From NCBI GenBank assembly GCA_014529385.2, contig CM043958.1, forward strand, positions 78,354,669-78,418,668: 64,000 nt of DNA. Direction: 5' to 3'. Made by a program: the position numbers and the translations under genes. This DNA is from Adiantum capillus-veneris (lineage: Eukaryota > Streptophyta > Polypodiopsida > Polypodiales > Pteridaceae). Under the pieces are notes generated by a model. That model saw only the letters and a list, made by a program, of their open reading frames with translations. It made no database searches and was not told the DNA's origin. Shown in pieces: positions 32,413 to 43,700 of this stretch. Positions within the stretch are counted from its first letter, which is position 1, and every line of letters starts with the position of its first letter.

Positions 32413-34225
32413 CCATAAGCTTATTAAGGCTTTCAGACTGGAGTATACAGACAATAGGGGAGATGAAGACATTTTGTGTGAGCTTGACAAGATCAAGCAG
32501 GGTAAGCTATTAGTTAAGAGCTATGTTGATAGGATCAAAGAGTTAACCAGACAGTTACAAAAACCCCCTTCTGAGAAGAGGATGAGAGTTTGGTTTTTGA
32601 ATGAATTTAGAATTAAAAAGCTAAGGGAACAAGAGGTTCCAAGGCCAATGAATAAGCTCATTGACTTGGTACAAAGAGCTCTGAAACTAGAACAACAAGC
32701 TAAAAAAGAAAAGGGTCATCAAAGGAGACGATCCAATGATAGTGAGTCTTCTACTGAGGAGAACTCCAGTTCTAGTTTCAACTCCACTTCATCTAAAAGT
32801 GAATGAGATGACAAGGGTAAAGGGAAGAAGAAAGGATCATGGACCAGAAAATTGGAGGAGATGTCAAAATAGATCACTGAGATTGCTAGAACAAAACTTA
32901 TAGTCAAGAAAATGGAAATTTGGTGCTCCAAGTGTAGATCTAAATTGCATAGGTCTGATGAATGTTCTGAGTGTACTTATTTCAAGAAAGTGAAGATCTA
33001 TCAATGATAGCAGTGACAAATCTAGAAGTAGTCAAGGTAGATAGGGCTAGTGGGTTTAAAGAAAATGAAGCTAGCACAAGTATTGGTACTTGCACAGACA
33101 AATACTAGGGCAACACATGCAGGGGTAGAGGACAAGGAAGTTTCAAAAAGAAAATCCACAACTACTATACATGTAGCAAATATGGACATTTTGCAGCCTA
33201 ATACTCAAAAGGTTCGAAGCCAGAGACTACTGACTAGAAGATACTGGAGTCAGTGTCAGCCATGTGGTAGCTAGAAGCAAGGGAGTCATTATAGAAGAGA
33301 TCCCATATGCAAATGAGGAAAAGTAAACCACAAAAACCAAAAAGTGGGAGCAACAATGAGTAGTCTCAAAGGCTAAGGGCAAGGAAATGGTAGGAGTAGA
33401 GGGGACTTGCAACAAAAATCACTGAGAATTTGGCTAAGAAGTTGCCAAAGAAAGCAAAATGTTATAAGGCCCACAAAATTTAGAAGCTACCACCCCAATC
33501 TTTAGAATAATGGAAAGATAGAATGAGAAGGCAACATTTGGACCAAGTGAGGAGTCCATGATTGCTGCAGTATAAAGTCTAGAAAACAAGGTGAGACAAG
33601 TTAGATCATAATTGATTGAAGCTAGAGTCAATGGTATGATGAAGGATCCATCAAAGAATCCATCTCAGATCCATCCAACACAATGGAACTATGAAGATAG
33701 TCAGGAGGAAAAATCTTACTATTTAGAGAATAGCTTTGGTAATGAACAGGATGAGATAAATGTCAAGGTATATGAAAGGATACAGAAGCTAACGGTCAAA
33801 CTTGATGACATCTGGAAAACATTACCAATAGTTGTGAAGCTCATTAAGCATAAGAGAAAATCTGAGATAGAAGCTAGAGCAATGGACCTAGCAGCTATTT
33901 GAGACAACAAGGTTTTAGTTATCCGAATGGACTACAAAGTAAGGAAGCACTTGGAACCATTATCAAGAGTTATACTGGATGGTGGCATTGGTGTAAATAT
34001 CCATCTCAGACAAAATTTGGGAGTCACGGATCTAAAAATCGCACCATTCAGAGTGAGGATGGTTAATCACAGGGTGGTTCAAGCTACTAGACTCATGGAA
34101 AGCATGCAAATCAAAGTTGGCAAGGAGACATCTAAGACCAGCTATCTAATGTTGGACGTGCAAGGAGCCTACGGGATGCTCCTAGGTAGACCTTGGCTCA
34201 AAACTTGTTGGTGCTATACTTGATT
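32413..34225 (+). pseudogene. G4 gag and protease, strongly decayed
   Basis: From about 32416 the + strand reads as gag (KAFRLEYTDNRGDEDILCELDKIKQGKL, SYVDRIKELTRQL), open at 32474-32806. A basic serine-rich stretch and broken Cys/His segments near 32920-33200 follow. An open piece at 33612-33902 has no clear motif. The protease is at 33927-34223: ILDGGIGVNIH has DGG in place of D-S/T-G, and MLLGRPWLK is the flap-end motif. Many stops; 5' truncated against C2. Confidence 0.72.
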
Positions 34226-35960
34226 ATGAAAATCATACATTAACTATCCAAGGGTCTACTAGAAGGATTCAAATAAAAACGGACAATACTAGAAGTTGGA
34301 AGAAGGAATTGAGGCCTGAGGAATTATGCAAGAAATATGGGACAAAGAAAATAGAAAAGATGATGGTCTCAATGAATATCTTCTCACTCACATAAATAGA
34401 CCTTAGCGATGTGCTCATGGATAAGGATCAGGCCAAAAGACAAAAGAAACAATAATCAAACCAATTCACTGAGATGAACCCTAGGAGAGGACAGTTCAGT
34501 TGGACAGACGACCACCAAAATAGCCAGCACCAAAAAGAGGGGGGAACCAGTTCAAATTCAGACCAGAGGGGGAAACCACTTCAGAAAATTTTGACAAAGA
34601 AAACCCAAAAGCTGAAGAACTAAAGATTCAGAATGTCCTTTTAGAATTAAGAAATACATTCAATCATTATGTTGCTAATATCAAAACTGAAAGAAGCTGA
34701 ATCCATGGCCAAACAAAAGGGAGGAGGCCTGAACTTGTTATTTCCAGACGATTAAGAAGTGGAAGAGTTTAATCCTAGAATGAACAAAATCAACAAACAT
34801 CTAAAAGTAGAGAATAAGGAGAAAACCAAGGCACTTTTCTAAAAGTACAAAGATGTTTTTGCCTAAGAACATAGGGATCTAAAAGGAGTGGATACAGAGG
34901 TGTGTAGCATAGGATGTCACTAAAGCCAGATGCCAGACCAGTCAGATTACAAAGTTACATGATGAATCCCAACTATGCTAAGAAAGTGAAAGAGGAATCT
35001 TCTCAAAGCTGGGTTCATCACAAAAGTTGTAAGTAGTGGTTGGCTCTTTCTGATAGTGCTAGTACCTAAAAAGAATGAGCAGTTAAGGCTATGCGTGGAC
35101 TATAATAAATTGAATGCATTTATGATTAAAGATCCTTTTTCCTTACCCTTTACAAAAATGATGCTAGATGAGATTGCAGGCCATGCAATGTATAGTTTCA
35201 TGGATGGATATAATGGCTACAATCAGCTCAAAATTGCACTTAAGACAGAGCCAAGACCACATTCGTCACTAAAAGGGGAGCCTTTATGTATTTGGTAATG
35301 CCATTTGGGCTATGCAATGATGTATGATGGAGATTTTTAGTGAGTTTCTGCATAAGTTCTTGGCTATCTTTGTTGATGATTTTACTATATTCTCCTGTGA
35401 AGAAATGCATTTATTATTTTTGGAGATGTTTTTTGAGAGGTGCAGAGAAAAGGAATTTGTTTGAACCTCTTCAAGTCAGTATTCATGGTGTGAAAGGGAC
35501 AACTTCTCGAACATGTGGTTTCCAAAAATGGAATTAAAATGGCTAATTATAACATCAAGTTACCAAACAACACTCCCAAATCCATAGCCACATTTTTGTA
35601 TGAAAATATTATATCCAGATATGGACGCCCAATCAAGATTGTCCCAGATCAAGGCACTCACTTCATCAATGAAACCATTTAGATAGTGACTAACAGTTTC
35701 TTAATAAAGCATTTGAAATATACCCCTTACTATCTAGGTGCAATGGCCAGGCTGAAAGCAACAATAAAACTATCTAGACAATTCTCAAAAAGATAGTTCA
35801 GAAAGAACCACACCAATGGGATTCCAAACTCCAAATAACATTAGATGCCTACAAAACTACTTATAATGTTACAATTGGAATGATACCTTTTAAAGTGGTG
35901 TATGGCACATAGGCGATAGTACCAATGGAGTTTGTCATTGTAAGGAATTCTAATTTTTAG
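34226..35960 (+). pseudogene. G4 reverse transcriptase and partial integrase
   Basis: RT motifs are MLVPKKNEQLRLCVDYNKLNAF at 35056-35125 and YSFMDGYNGYNQLKIA near 35190-35235. A piece at 35340-35400 reads through a frameshift as LAIFVDDFTIFS (the catalytic DD). RNase H is not seen, so a deletion joins RT directly to integrase: RYGRPIKIVPDQGTHF near 35620-35660, and PFKVVYGT with a stop, then VPMEF, near 35890-35930. No polypurine tract or LTR is recognisable afterwards. Confidence 0.7.
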
Positions 35961-36600
35961 GAATTAAGGCTAATGTTGTGTAGGGTTAAGGGGACAAGGA
36001 CATTCAAGAGGCTAGTTTTAAATAGTCTTTTCTAGCCTTTTTTTAAGGCACATGTAGGATGTGGACCTGGGAGATCACTTTCTCTCTCTAGATTTTTGAA
36101 AGTGAAGGGAGTAAAGGAGTGTGACCACATCAACAAAAACGTATGTCACTAAGGGCGAAAAAAAATTTGATTTTTTACAAAAAAAAGTCATTTTTACTTA
36201 AAACTCCACCCCAACATATATGCATATCAAAAAATCCTTTTTTTATCTTTTTTTGACCTACAGGCAAGTCCACTTTCTCAAAAATCTTTCTCCAAAAAAA
36301 AAATTTGTTCTCTCCTCTCCTCTCCCTCTCCCACCTTGCCCCCTTCTCTCCTCCCATCTCCCTCCCCCCCTCTCTCTTTTCATCCTTTGCTTCCTCACGA
36401 TCAGCTGCCATGGCTCACACAAAATCACAAACCGTGTGCCTCCACCACCACGTACTCTCCACACCAAAATCATACACATCTACATATGCACGGAGTTTGC
36501 ACCAAAGGCCACACATGAGGGTGAGCAGAGGTCATCACAGGAAGTCGCACCGTCGATGAGACAAATTTCAACATTTGGGTGGATCGCCATTTGTACCCTT
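35961..36600. other. No gene; polypyrimidine and homopolymer-rich DNA
   Basis: Contains A/T homopolymers (36160-36310) and a C/T-only stretch (about 36303-36380). Open frames here on both strands are low-complexity artefacts. Confidence 0.6.
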
Positions 36601-38390
36601 ACGATCCTATAAGCCGCTTTTATTCATCTTTTAATAGACTTTTGTGGATGCATAAATGGAAATCTCTTCATCTCAAAACAGAGGAGGAATTATAACAAAG
36701 TACTACCTCTTTGGAGAGGGAGGTTGAAACTCTCCAACAAAAAATGAAGGAAAAGGATGCCTATATTATGAATCTTGCCAACACCATCACATGTTTGAAA
36801 GAAACACCCCTTGATGCAAGGGAACAATATACTTCTTACTTTTGGTTGTGTTCTTCTTATTATAGACTTTGAATTCTAAGGTCTTGCCTCTACTTGTATT
36901 GCAGTGCTTGGCACAAAGGCTGCTTTTATGCTGAAATCGATGAGTGTCAAATAGTGAAAGGTCGAAGGTTAGAGAGGTTAAGTTTCACCACTTTTTCTCT
37001 AAAACAACCTTCTTTGTTACATCTTGCAGGTAGGTGCTTCAAATCTATGCTTATTAGAGGTGGGTAATCTCATTATAATGTATATTTTAGAATTGTTTAT
37101 TCCCAAATTGATGGAAATACTTGCAAATTTGTACAACATGTACTTAAGAAGTGTCTTTATTATACAGCTTACAAATGTTGAATTCATACATGTTTTTATT
37201 TAAAGAACGGGTTTCTAATGCGTCATGGTACAAGATGACCTCTTACTATGCTAGTTGAGTGGTGGTGTTTGCAACAATGGCTCAAGGAACTGGCATAACA
37301 GGAATATTTTATAGTGTCACAAAGATCTCCTCAAGAAATGTGGCTCCCACTACTCCAAGAACCATTATGCCAACATGGAGAGATCCCTAGTAAGACAATA
37401 CAATAGCTTTCCATCAACAACACACCCTTTCCTAACATGAGGGCATCCCCACCAAAGATATTTTATGGGATAGGTTATCCCATGAGCATACCATGTCATG
37501 GAATGGATGCAAGAACTATGATCGCACTATCCCTTGTAAGTTGTTCATGAATGTATGTTTATCAAATTCAACTAGAAGAAATTTGGACTTTTTTGTTTGT
37601 TGGTGTGTAAGAGCTCTATAGATCTACCATATTCTGAGATTGTTTAATAAGTTAAATAAAATTCGTAGTCATTTAAAGTGTGAATTTGTTTTTGTTTGGT
37701 AAGATTGTACATGAAAAGACATGATAAAGTAAAAGAGATCTTTAAGGAATAACCCTCGGTGAAATTCCTACCATGCACTTGTGACACTAAATCTCTCCTT
37801 GAAACCTTTGAGTTTTATCGTTGTGGGGAGTCCAAGGGAGGCCTATTTTTGAATTTTTAGCAATAACTTTTGTTTAAATGAAATTTTGGTTGTTTTAAAG
37901 CTTGTACACAGTGTAGGAGTTCATTCAAATTTTTTTCCTTCGCTTTCAAATTTTGACCGAGGGCACTCCTTGGAAGCCACTTTTGAAGGTGTTAGGGTGA
38001 GATTTTGGGAAAGTTTTGTATGTAGGAAAGACAACTCTTAACACAAGGGAAAAAATTGGTTGTTTGAGTATTTTTAGATTCCATGGTTTTGATGCTCGTT
38101 GGAGCCTGTAGATTAAGGAAAAAGTAAGAAATGACTGTTTTACATTATTTTTTAAGAAATTCCCAACTTGCACGTTGATTTTTGGAGAATCTGAGCAAGA
38201 TATTACATTTTTTGCATCACATGATGGTCAAAGAGCGCGACGAGGTGAAAATATTCATGTGAGACAAGCTCGGAAAGATTCGGAGCCAATTGGGAGCTAC
38301 AGGCTATTGAGATTAGTTTAAAAGTTCAACACTTCAAAAAAAAAACTTACTACTTGAATCATTGCCAAAGAGCTAAAATGTGCTTGTGTT
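36601..38390. other. Unrecognised AT-rich stretch with a short coiled-coil-like frame
   Basis: One frame at about 36695-36815 (+) reads LEREVETLQQKMKEKDAYIMNLANTI, a heptad-like helix of about 35 residues. It might be an exon or retroelement remnant. Nothing else is identifiable. Confidence 0.4.
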
Positions 38391-38392
38391 TT

Positions 38393-38531
38393 CCATTTTA
38401 AGGCCTCGAGGACACTCAACAAGAGGGGCCACGAGGGGGCGCAAAATGGACAAACAGAGACCCCTGTTTGTCCATTTTGCACGCCGCCCTTGTGGCCCCT
38501 CTTGTTGAGGGTCCCCGGGGCCTTAAAATGG
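38393..38531. repeat. Long inverted repeat (foldback), arms 65 and 68 bp, 6-nt loop
   Basis: The left arm 38393-38457 and right arm 38464-38531 are near-perfect reverse complements, from ccattttaaggcc at the outside to aaaatggacaaacag next to the loop, with a few mismatches and a 2-3 base offset. The arms are more GC-rich than the flanks. It could be a small MITE or a duplicated inverted segment. No coding content and no clear target duplication. Confidence 0.88.
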
Positions 38532-38600
38532 CAAATGGGACCTTTGTTTAATGCATGGCCATGAGATCGAGGTTTAGTGTTTGATGTACTCAAAGGAACA

Positions 38601-38632
<32 letters not shown>

Positions 38633-38639
38633 CCCCCCC
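38601..38639. repeat. Poly-C tract (29 C, T, 9 C)
   Basis: A homopolymer 70 bp from the hairpin. The complementary strand is a G run that could form a quadruplex. Length is likely variable or imprecise. Confidence 0.85.
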
Positions 38640-39259
38640 ATTTTGCTATGTGTTCAAAGGTAGGTCAAAGGCCTCACAAATCTTGTGTACTTAATACAAA
38701 TCTTGTGTACTTAACGTTAAGCACTAGAAATCGACCAACCAAGTAGCAGGTTTTGACTTCTTTGTGTCCACCCCCTATTCTTGAGAATGCTTTGGTAATG
38801 GAATTTCTTTGGTATTTGAAACCACATGTAACTAGTACTGTTATAGTATCCAACCAAAGGTTTCTTGATTAGTACTTTAGATAGGCAAGAGTGGTACATA
38901 TCTTCTATGTTAACAATGTAAGCATCTATAATTTATGTTTACACGTTGTCTATCCAAATGAGCTACATAGTAGAAGTACAGGTTTGCCGTTCTCCGAGCA
39001 AGAAAAACCGAGTGACTCATCTTCCGAGCGAAAGTTCTCAAAAACTCGAAAAGAAATTCATATTTACTCAAGCTATATATTCAATGAAAAAATGCAGGTA
39101 TCTTTTTTCAAGCTAGCAGTAAAGTCATCCTTGGTGGCAAAAAACTCTCCCAGGCTGAAGATTTTGTTATTTCTTCAAGTGAAACGACCATTATATGCAA
39201 AATGGAATAAATATCAAGTCATCATTGATAGAACCAACCAGATTCTCATGGGAACAATA
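38640..39259. other. No recognised gene
   Basis: An open + frame at 38891-39268 has no motif. A short direct repeat (caaatcttgtgtacttaa) occurs at 38676 and 38697. Confidence 0.4.
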
Positions 39260-40154
39260 TTATGCTGAAACTCTAGCCCCTCCTAGCCCCTCGAATAGCT
39301 CTACTTTTGTTAATGCAGCCTGATGCAGAAACTCATGATCTATAGAGTCTAAGCCAAGGACACGAAGGAACACAAAATACATGTGTTTACATGGCACATA
39401 CGTGAGGCGTTGGCTGTCTCTTTTTAGGAAGTCCTCACAAGTACATCGAGGAAAGTCTGCAATGGTCACCGCATAAGTCATACCCTTTTGAGCTGAACCA
39501 TCAGTGCTAATGTGGAAAACATGCGATGCATTTGGCACCAATATTACCTCCCGCACCAACTTTTCTTGCATGCTTCTTCCCAATTCAATCCGGTCATGGA
39601 ACTCCTTGGTTAGTTTTGACCTCCGTCTCACTTGTTTTCCATCTCTAAGCTTTGCACGAAAAGAACTAGGCTGCGGCCCATTCTACCTTGAAGGGTGGTT
39701 TCCCGTAGGTGTGCATGCATTAGCACCTTGCAAAACAAATCCATTACTTTGAAGCATCTCAACCTCTGAAGGCAAAAGGGAAGTTCCCTCATCCACAATC
39801 CACAATCCAGGGGCAGGTCTAGGAGGTCCAATAATCATGTCATCAATATTCCAAGCATGACTATTGCTAATGTTGCAAAACCAAACAAATCCCTCAACAA
39901 CCCCTCCTGGTTTCGGGCCTGCAGGATATTTCCTCCTTCCCCAAAAACACGGTCCAGGAACTCCAGTTTTAATGTTGCTTGAAGTCTCATTTATAAATCT
40001 ACCACAACGTGATGTCTCAACAAGCAAAACACCGAAACATGTCATTTTCCTGCCAGGATCTGTTCACCGAATTGCCCAAACTGTTCTTGGTAGCTTTTGC
40101 TCTGGCCAAATCTTTGAAGTCCCAAAATTGACCGGCTTGTATTGTGCTCTACAA
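39260..40154 (-). pseudogene. M1 C-terminal half: MULE-like transposase with SWIM finger
   Basis: One - strand frame runs from the LTR junction to the stop at 39260, broken by a TGA near 40060 and a TAG near 39685. Near 39900-40045 it has a GVLLVETSRCGRF / GVPGPCFWGRRKYP region. Near 39390-39450 there is a SWIM zinc finger, C-T-C-x18-C-K-H (CTCEDFLKRD ... VPCKHMYFVF). In plants SWIM fingers are common at the C-terminus of MULE and FAR1-type transposases. The upstream half is not here; a frame-compatible half lies at 61711-62948 (+). Loss of the N-terminus and two stops make it non-functional. Confidence 0.68.
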
Positions 40155-40159
40155 TTGAC
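40155..40159. repeat. Target-site duplication next to the G5 3' LTR (GTCAA on - strand)
   Basis: The five bases after the LTR end in element direction are GTCAA. They are identical to the five bases before the oppositely oriented LTR at 62954. Confidence 0.75.
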
Positions 40160-41115
40160 TATTGCGGGAGCGACTCACACACCCATGAAGTGCATACAAA
40201 CACTACCTAGATCAACATAATGTCAATCGAGGACACAGATGACACGATAGGCACACGGAGGAAATCTCTTTAGCTTGTCAGGCTGAGACCATCCTACACA
40301 TACAACACTTTGGAAGGCCAACTAAACCACAATCAAGAACCTCACTGCTCTCAACCACACCACCTAGCTACATACACACATACGGAAGGTAACTCACCTA
40401 ATCATGCCAGATTCGTACGAAACTTAAGGAACACCATCCCCTCACTAGGATACACCTGTCCCTAAGCTTCTACACTCAAAACTCTCACTCTAAACCCATC
40501 TGCGGAAAACGCGTAGGATGACAGAGCAAAATTTTGAAAGTGCCCGAAACTGAAATTTATGAGTACCTATGCATAGCTTATGTCGCCACGATTCTATAGA
40601 CTACTAGCACGCAGAAAACAGACATCGTTTGATACACTTACGACCACAAATAGCTCGTAGATACGTCGGCGTGTGCGCTTAGCCTCGCCTGGAATGCTTG
40701 GCGTTGTCGCGTAGCTCTCCTCGATCCTACAATAATGGTGGAGTCGGATCTCCAATGTGTTGAGCGAGCCAGGTGTAGCTAGAGGATAAAGCTCAGGCTC
40801 ACTCTCTTTCTCTCTCACACACAGTAGACGACAACGCTAAGTTTTTATTATGATTAAATTCTTCCTTTACAAAATGACCTAGGTACCTTATATACTAAGG
40901 CTACCTTAGGTTTAACCAAAAATGGGGTTTAAAGGGTCAAATGGTTTTGTATTTACAATCTGGAAGTGCCATTGCATCTCGGCTTCTGAAACTAGAATAA
41001 CTACTCATTACAAATGACGTTTATAGCCATAATTCGCAACATTTCATAACTCGCAAAAGATAAGACTTTGGTACGAAACTTGAGTTATGTTGTGTTGTTG
41101 ACCCAGCGGTCAACA
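40160..41115 (-). repeat. G5 3' LTR
   Basis: A 956-bp LTR, TGTTGACCGCTGGG ... CCCGCAATA on the - strand. It matches 62954-63857 in reverse complement along its length, apart from small indels. A TATA-like TATATAAGG is near 40893-40901. It holds one half of the palindromic repeat motif (CGCGTAGGATG, 40510-40520 on the + strand). Confidence 0.9.
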
Positions 41116-41129
41116 CTCTCCCCTTCCGC
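41116..41129 (-). other. G5 polypurine tract
   Basis: GCGGAAGGGGAGAG on the - strand, directly before the LTR. It shows that this LTR is the 3' LTR and that the element interior lies at higher coordinates. Confidence 0.85.
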
Positions 41130-42713
41130 ATTCATGTCGTCCCCGACATGACCTGATTGTCGATGGTGATGTGGTGTTTGCTGTCGTTTTGGCTTCATCT
41201 GTTGCACTGCTTGTAACTTTGTCGAGACACAACAAGAACTATGATCCATTAGAGCGGACATCTATCATCATAACCATTCATCTTTTGAGATCCTCTGATT
41301 ACTTTTATCTTTAGATTAGGGTCTAAAACCTGGATGACCAAAGGGAAAAAACCCGGTGGGAAAAAAAATGCCTTTGGTATACGCTCTTATTGGAGTTGAG
41401 AAGTTGAACGTGAAGTACATGTTCATGAAAGGTGAGTGCTTGGGTGAAACACGGAAAGAGTGCCTGATGCAAGTGCCAATTATGGGACACTCTATATGCA
41501 TATGAGAAATTTGTCAACAAAAGCATGCAATGTGAAAGAAGGAGATGATGGGTGTTTCGAGGAATAAATGTAGCACATGTGACATCAAAAGATGTCTCAA
41601 TAGCTTCCACCTTTCCAAGCAGTGTTGTTGATGTAGAAGTTTCTTCACTCGTATCTCACTGTGCTCAGTACGTGAGTGTCTTTTGGACCTTCTCCTTCAC
41701 TTCACCAGACTTAAGTACTTAGACTTCGACTCTTTTGCTCACCTATACCAGCATGAGCGACACAACGTAAATATGCTCAACTCTTCCAGCTTGAGCAGTA
41801 CCTAGAATAGCTAAGACGCTTAGACCACAGAGAATATTACTTGAAGCTTTGGGACTAACACCTCACTCATTTTGTGTCTTAGCTACTCGAATCTGACTTT
41901 TATGACTTGTCGGTTGCCTGTTGTGACACTACTTTGTGACAAGTTCTTCGGCTGTTGTAGTGGCTGCTGAGACATACTTCGTGAAGTTTCATTCGTTTTC
42001 CTATACCTTCTTCTCTTTGTAGTGCTCAGGCCTCTCGTCAGTCTTTTCTTCATGTGGATTATGGATTTTTTTATTTTTTTCATAATAATAAACAAAGAAA
42101 ATCTTAAAACAACTCAACAAAAGAAAAATCATTCAAATAGAAATCTAAATGCTATGTAAACTATACACATGTCCCTAGGGGCCCATATATGGATTTTGTC
42201 CCCATACTCCTCTGTAACACTACTATGAGGGCATATACTCTAAATTTCGTCAAAAAATTATCACAATAAAACACAAAAATTCAATGCCCTCTCACAAAAC
42301 ATTGCCCTCTGTAACACTACTATGAGGGCATATACTCTAAATTTCATCAAAAATTTATCACAATAAAACGCAAAAATTCAATGCATGTCACAAAACATTG
42401 CCCTCTAATAGTCATAATGTTAGGTCCGCATTCAGAATGCCTCCCCCCTTCCTATTTGGAGTCATCCTTTACGACAGGGTATCGCAAAGGGTATGTGTTG
42501 TGCTTGGGCAATTAAAAGTTGTGCCTATGCAGGCCTTGTAATGTAGCCCTATTATGCATACACAGTCAATGCATGGAAAAGATTTATGTTGTGTAAGATG
42601 TGGGTATAAGAAATTTGCTTATTGGAATTTTTTGGCGAGGCTTCCTATTCTAAGCAATGTAATGGTCTTTGAAGCTCCTGTATCCTTGCTTGATTGAAGC
42701 GACTTGCTCTCTT
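41130..42713 (-). other. G5 interior without coding signal
   Basis: This 1.6-kb stretch lies where RT and integrase would be expected. I find no RT, RNase H or integrase motif in any frame. A two-copy tandem repeat is at 42211-42404. The open frames at 41316-41610 and 41883-42095 lack domains. Confidence 0.6.
42211..42404. repeat. Tandem repeat, two 97-bp units
   Basis: The block starting tctgtaacactactatgagg at 42211 recurs from 42308 with few changes. Confidence 0.85.
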
Positions 42714-43700
42714 CTAACTGTACTGTAATCGTAGGAAGAATTGTAAGAATTCAAGCGGCGATGCACTGACAGCAGTTTTGTTGTTCTTCTTTGGGACCCA
42801 TTTCTTTGCGATTATTGGTTGTTTTGATGCCGGCTCTCGTTTGGGAACCCATACTTGCACGTGCTTCGTTTGTGTTTGAAGAGACTTCTTTGGGATCCAC
42901 CTTTTTGTTGTGTGAGTCAACAGTGGTCTTTGCTTCAACCCTTGTACGCTTGGTTGGGGACGGGATTCAAGCTTTGAAAGTTGATAATGTGGTTGTTTTG
43001 GAATCCAAATGAATTCCTGACTTTTTCGTGCTTGAATCAACTTCGTTGGAGCCCAAACCTGAGTTGTGAAAGCTTGCAATTTTGTGATATTCTTACCCCT
43101 TTGTGCACGCTTTCCTTGTTTTTGTTTTGGTGTTGGATCTTGTGATTTGTCATTAGAGATCTTTGTCTTCTTGATCCATATTTGTGTTTGGCTGATTTGG
43201 CTTTTTGGTATCCAGATTTGTCGAGCTTTTTGGCTTTGACTTGTTGTTCTGTTCTTTTGACCTATCATGGTTGTTGTTGAAGGGGTTGGTGATAGTGATG
43301 GCCTGAGTTGATGATAGGGGATGTCGTAAGATTCATCACTATCGCTACTATCCTCAGCAAGGTTGACTTTTTGTACTTTCCCTTGATTTTTTGGCTGGTA
43401 GTGCAAAGTTACTGTCTGTTTTCTCGTGGGTGGTAGTTTCTTGGAGGAATTTTCTAGCCCATTGATTGGAGCATTGTTAGCTCGTTGCTCTGGTTGTATT
43501 CCTCCTAGCTGAGTCTTTGCATCCTTATTAAGATCCATGTATGAGGATGCTTGTGGTGGCCGTGTCTTCAGTGAGGACTTTGAAATCCACTTTTGATGCA
43601 CTTTATTCGTGTAGCGATGACATTGATTCCCGGGTCGTTGATCTTCTTGAAGCTCGAAGTGTTCTACAGAGTCATAGAACTCGTCGTCTTCTTCATTTTT
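42714..43700 (-). CDS. G5 basic ORF with repeated W-(I/V)-P-K motifs
   Basis: Open from an overlap with the protease frame (about 43700) to the stop at 42714; the first ATG is at 43601. It begins acidic (EEDDEFYDSVEHF, typical of the post-protease linker in this group). Then it becomes Lys/Gln-rich with about eight short repeats around a tryptophan: QKWISK, QIWIPK, QIWIKK, QVWAPT, FIWIPK, KRWIPK, QVWVPK, KKWVPK, spaced 10-40 residues. I know no catalytic domain of this form; nucleic-acid binding is a guess. It sits where RT should start, ends in a stop, and no RT follows. Confidence 0.6.
   Translation of the reverse strand, partial: KNEEDDEFYDSVEHFELQEDQRPGNQCHRYTNKVHQKWISKSSLKTRPPQASSYMDLNKDAKTQLGGIQPEQRANNAPINGLENSSKKLPPTRKQTVTLHYQPKNQGKVQKVNLAEDSSDSDESYDIPYHQLRPSLSPTPSTTTMIGQKNRTTSQSQKARQIWIPKSQISQTQIWIKKTKISNDKSQDPTPKQKQGKRAQRGKNITKLQAFTTQVWAPTKLIQARKSQEFIWIPKQPHYQLSKLESRPQPSVQGLKQRPLLTHTTKRWIPKKSLQTQTKHVQVWVPKREPASKQPIIAKKWVPKKNNKTAVSASPLEFLQFFLRLQYS

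Noticed and set aside
36175-36612. Overlapping open frames on both strands
   Set aside because: Low-complexity purine/pyrimidine DNA keeps several frames open; no motif.
38318-38641. Open frame beginning with a glycine run on the - strand
   Set aside because: It starts in the poly-C tract and crosses the hairpin; no domain.
38891-39268. 125-codon open frame on the + strand
   Set aside because: No domain, no context, and it overlaps the end of the M1 C-terminal half.
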